Positions 60,647-62,000 of a stretch of DNA of 62,000 nucleotides are shown in pieces. The notes under the pieces were generated by a model. That model was not told the DNA's origin and made no database searches. It was given only the letters and a program-made list of their open reading frames with translations. Location of the stretch: contig NW_019776013.1 of assembly GCF_001039355.2 (NCBI RefSeq), positions 453,232 through 515,231 on the forward strand, written 5' to 3'. Position numbers and translations under genes: made by a program. Numbering within the stretch: the first letter of the stretch is position 1; each line of letters begins with the position of its first letter. This DNA comes from Lingula anatina. Lineage: Eukaryota > Brachiopoda > Lingulata > Lingulida > Lingulidae.

Positions 60647-62000
60647 AAAGACTGCTCTAAGGAATCATGATGAACTACTTACTGTGTGGCAGAAAAATCA
60701 ATTTTCTCCTGGGGATTGATGTACGGGTTTCTTCAATAACCGAGAATAAGTAATGGTAATGGAAAAAACATACATTGTTATTGCTTATTGTATCATTGTG
60801 ATAGCCTTAATAAAGGGCCTTTCTTGTAGATTTCTTTGCCAGCAATTAAAAATGGACAAAGAACTTATTTCGGGAATGAATCAGGATGTTGGGGACTCAC
60901 AAGGGAAAGGGGGAATGGGGAAATTTTTCGCGTGAAATGCACCAACTCTTGGGAACTCGAAGTCAGCTTCAGGAGTCTGCACGCGAGCAAGGAGAACAAA
61001 GAAGCTTTCTGTCATGATATTACTCCATCCGTAAGGCTCATTGGATCTCACTTTTGGTGTTCCCAGTATCCCCAAGGACCGAGGCTAAGCTGATTAGCTC
61101 GGGGAAACTGGTGAACTTTAATTGAATAGTGTTGAATAAAATATGTTGGCAATTGTCAGAATTGAACCCAAATTTAATTTGCACAAATTTCCAAACCTTA
61201 GCTTAGGACAATTGATTGAGAGATGCCTTTTTTGCTGAGGCCTGTGGTGTTTCTCTGAGAGTAGTGGAAAGCTGGTGGGAATCGGATTTTAACTACTCTG
61301 GCTTGCTTCTTTAATGGGTGGGCAGGCATTAGTCAGGCGGGGCACAGGAGGAAATTGAGGAGAAAAATTCCCACAGAATTCACACCAGGCTGAAGCAGAC
61401 TAGATGATGGGTGTAGTTGCCTCGTGTGTGGTAGAATTCTGATGTCGTCTTGTTTTGATTACGCGGGGAAATTCTCTCAGAAGATGATGGGGAATTTGGA
61501 TTGTGGACTGTTGAGGTGCACCAAGTGAGTTTAATTGTTTTCTGATCGAAGTTGCTTGATTTTGATATCAATGAGGTTCAATTTCAAAATTATTGTTTGT
61601 TTTTAATGAAATGGTTGCCCACTTGCATCAGTTCATCTTCAGTTTTTGGAATAAATTACTGGGCTTGCATGGTTGGGGTACCTGATTTTCTGTTTTATAT
61701 TGATCTATTTATTTTTTGCTGTTTATGTAATTGCCAATGTTTTGTCTTATTTGACGGTAGTAACCAGAAAGGTTATTCCCCTGGTCCTACTTTGGTATTT
61801 GTAATGAAATAGCAAATGTTTCACTTAATTTTATTGAAAATTATTATTGTTATTGAAATAGTGTGATCGTCATAGTCATAGTTTAGTGATGTCATACCTG
61901 GCAATTTGAAATCTGATTTTTTAAAGAAGAAATTGAACAAATAGGGAAAATGTTACATTTCAAAGTTTTTTTTTTTTCGATACTGCAGCAAGTTCAAATT
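60647..62000. other. Unique sequence after copy B, no gene identified
   Basis: No exon could be supported. It is presumably intron of the gene starting at 59134. Short ORFs here have no recognisable motifs. Confidence 0.4.

Noticed and set aside
53-61812. CRISPR arrays, operons, phage or bacterial features
   Set aside because: Introns, LINEs and microsatellites show animal nuclear DNA; no regularly spaced repeat arrays were seen.

Overview
The window is animal nuclear DNA. It is AT-rich, its genes are split by GT-AG introns, and it carries microsatellites, decayed LINEs and inverted-repeat DNA elements. The protein families and the high sequence heterogeneity fit a marine invertebrate (lophotrochozoan or invertebrate deuterostome); I cannot name the species. 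Three single 'n' bases (15864, 18119, 47681) mark assembly joins.

Region 1 (453-20420, + strand) is one large gene whose 5' end lies outside the window. I could chain 32 exons with consistent splice phases into 1,815 codons plus a stop. The protein reads: CxxC/CxxC zinc ribbon, unassigned region, leucine-rich repeats, one canonical EF-hand loop, more LRR, Roc GTPase, COR, two tandem TIR domains, charged linker, and a C-terminal CAAX box. TIR2 keeps the catalytic glutamate column of NAD-cleaving TIRs; TIR1 has methionine there. Its introns hold a MITE with ~105-bp inverted arms and a ~2-kb inverted-repeat DNA transposon followed by a second copy of its 3' end.

Region 2 (20440-24268) starts with a decayed, same-strand LINE reverse-transcriptase remnant, followed by mostly empty sequence with a TA microsatellite and one orphan exon-like block.

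Region 3 (24269-29140, - strand) is a coiled-coil protein that becomes a coiled-coil/death-domain protein of about 585 aa once a donor inside its long exon is used. It lies tail-to-tail with the ROCO-TIR gene, so two genes built from innate-immunity or cell-death signalling modules are neighbours.

Region 4 (29141-33718) is intergenic, with a LINE 3' end and two copies of a short GC-rich repeat family.

Region 5 (33719-62000) holds a kelch-like beta-propeller gene with an N-myristoylation/palmitoylation start, EMC6 on the opposite strand, and a divergent + strand gene whose first coding exon is seen but whose body lies beyond the window. A 12.9-kb block covering the kelch 3' exon, EMC6 and that first coding exon is present twice (34824-47680 and 47694-60646). 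The copies meet at a single N, and the second lacks the first two kelch exons. This looks more like two unmerged haplotypes than a real tandem duplication, though the sequence alone does not decide it. The two EMC6 copies differ at the stop codon.
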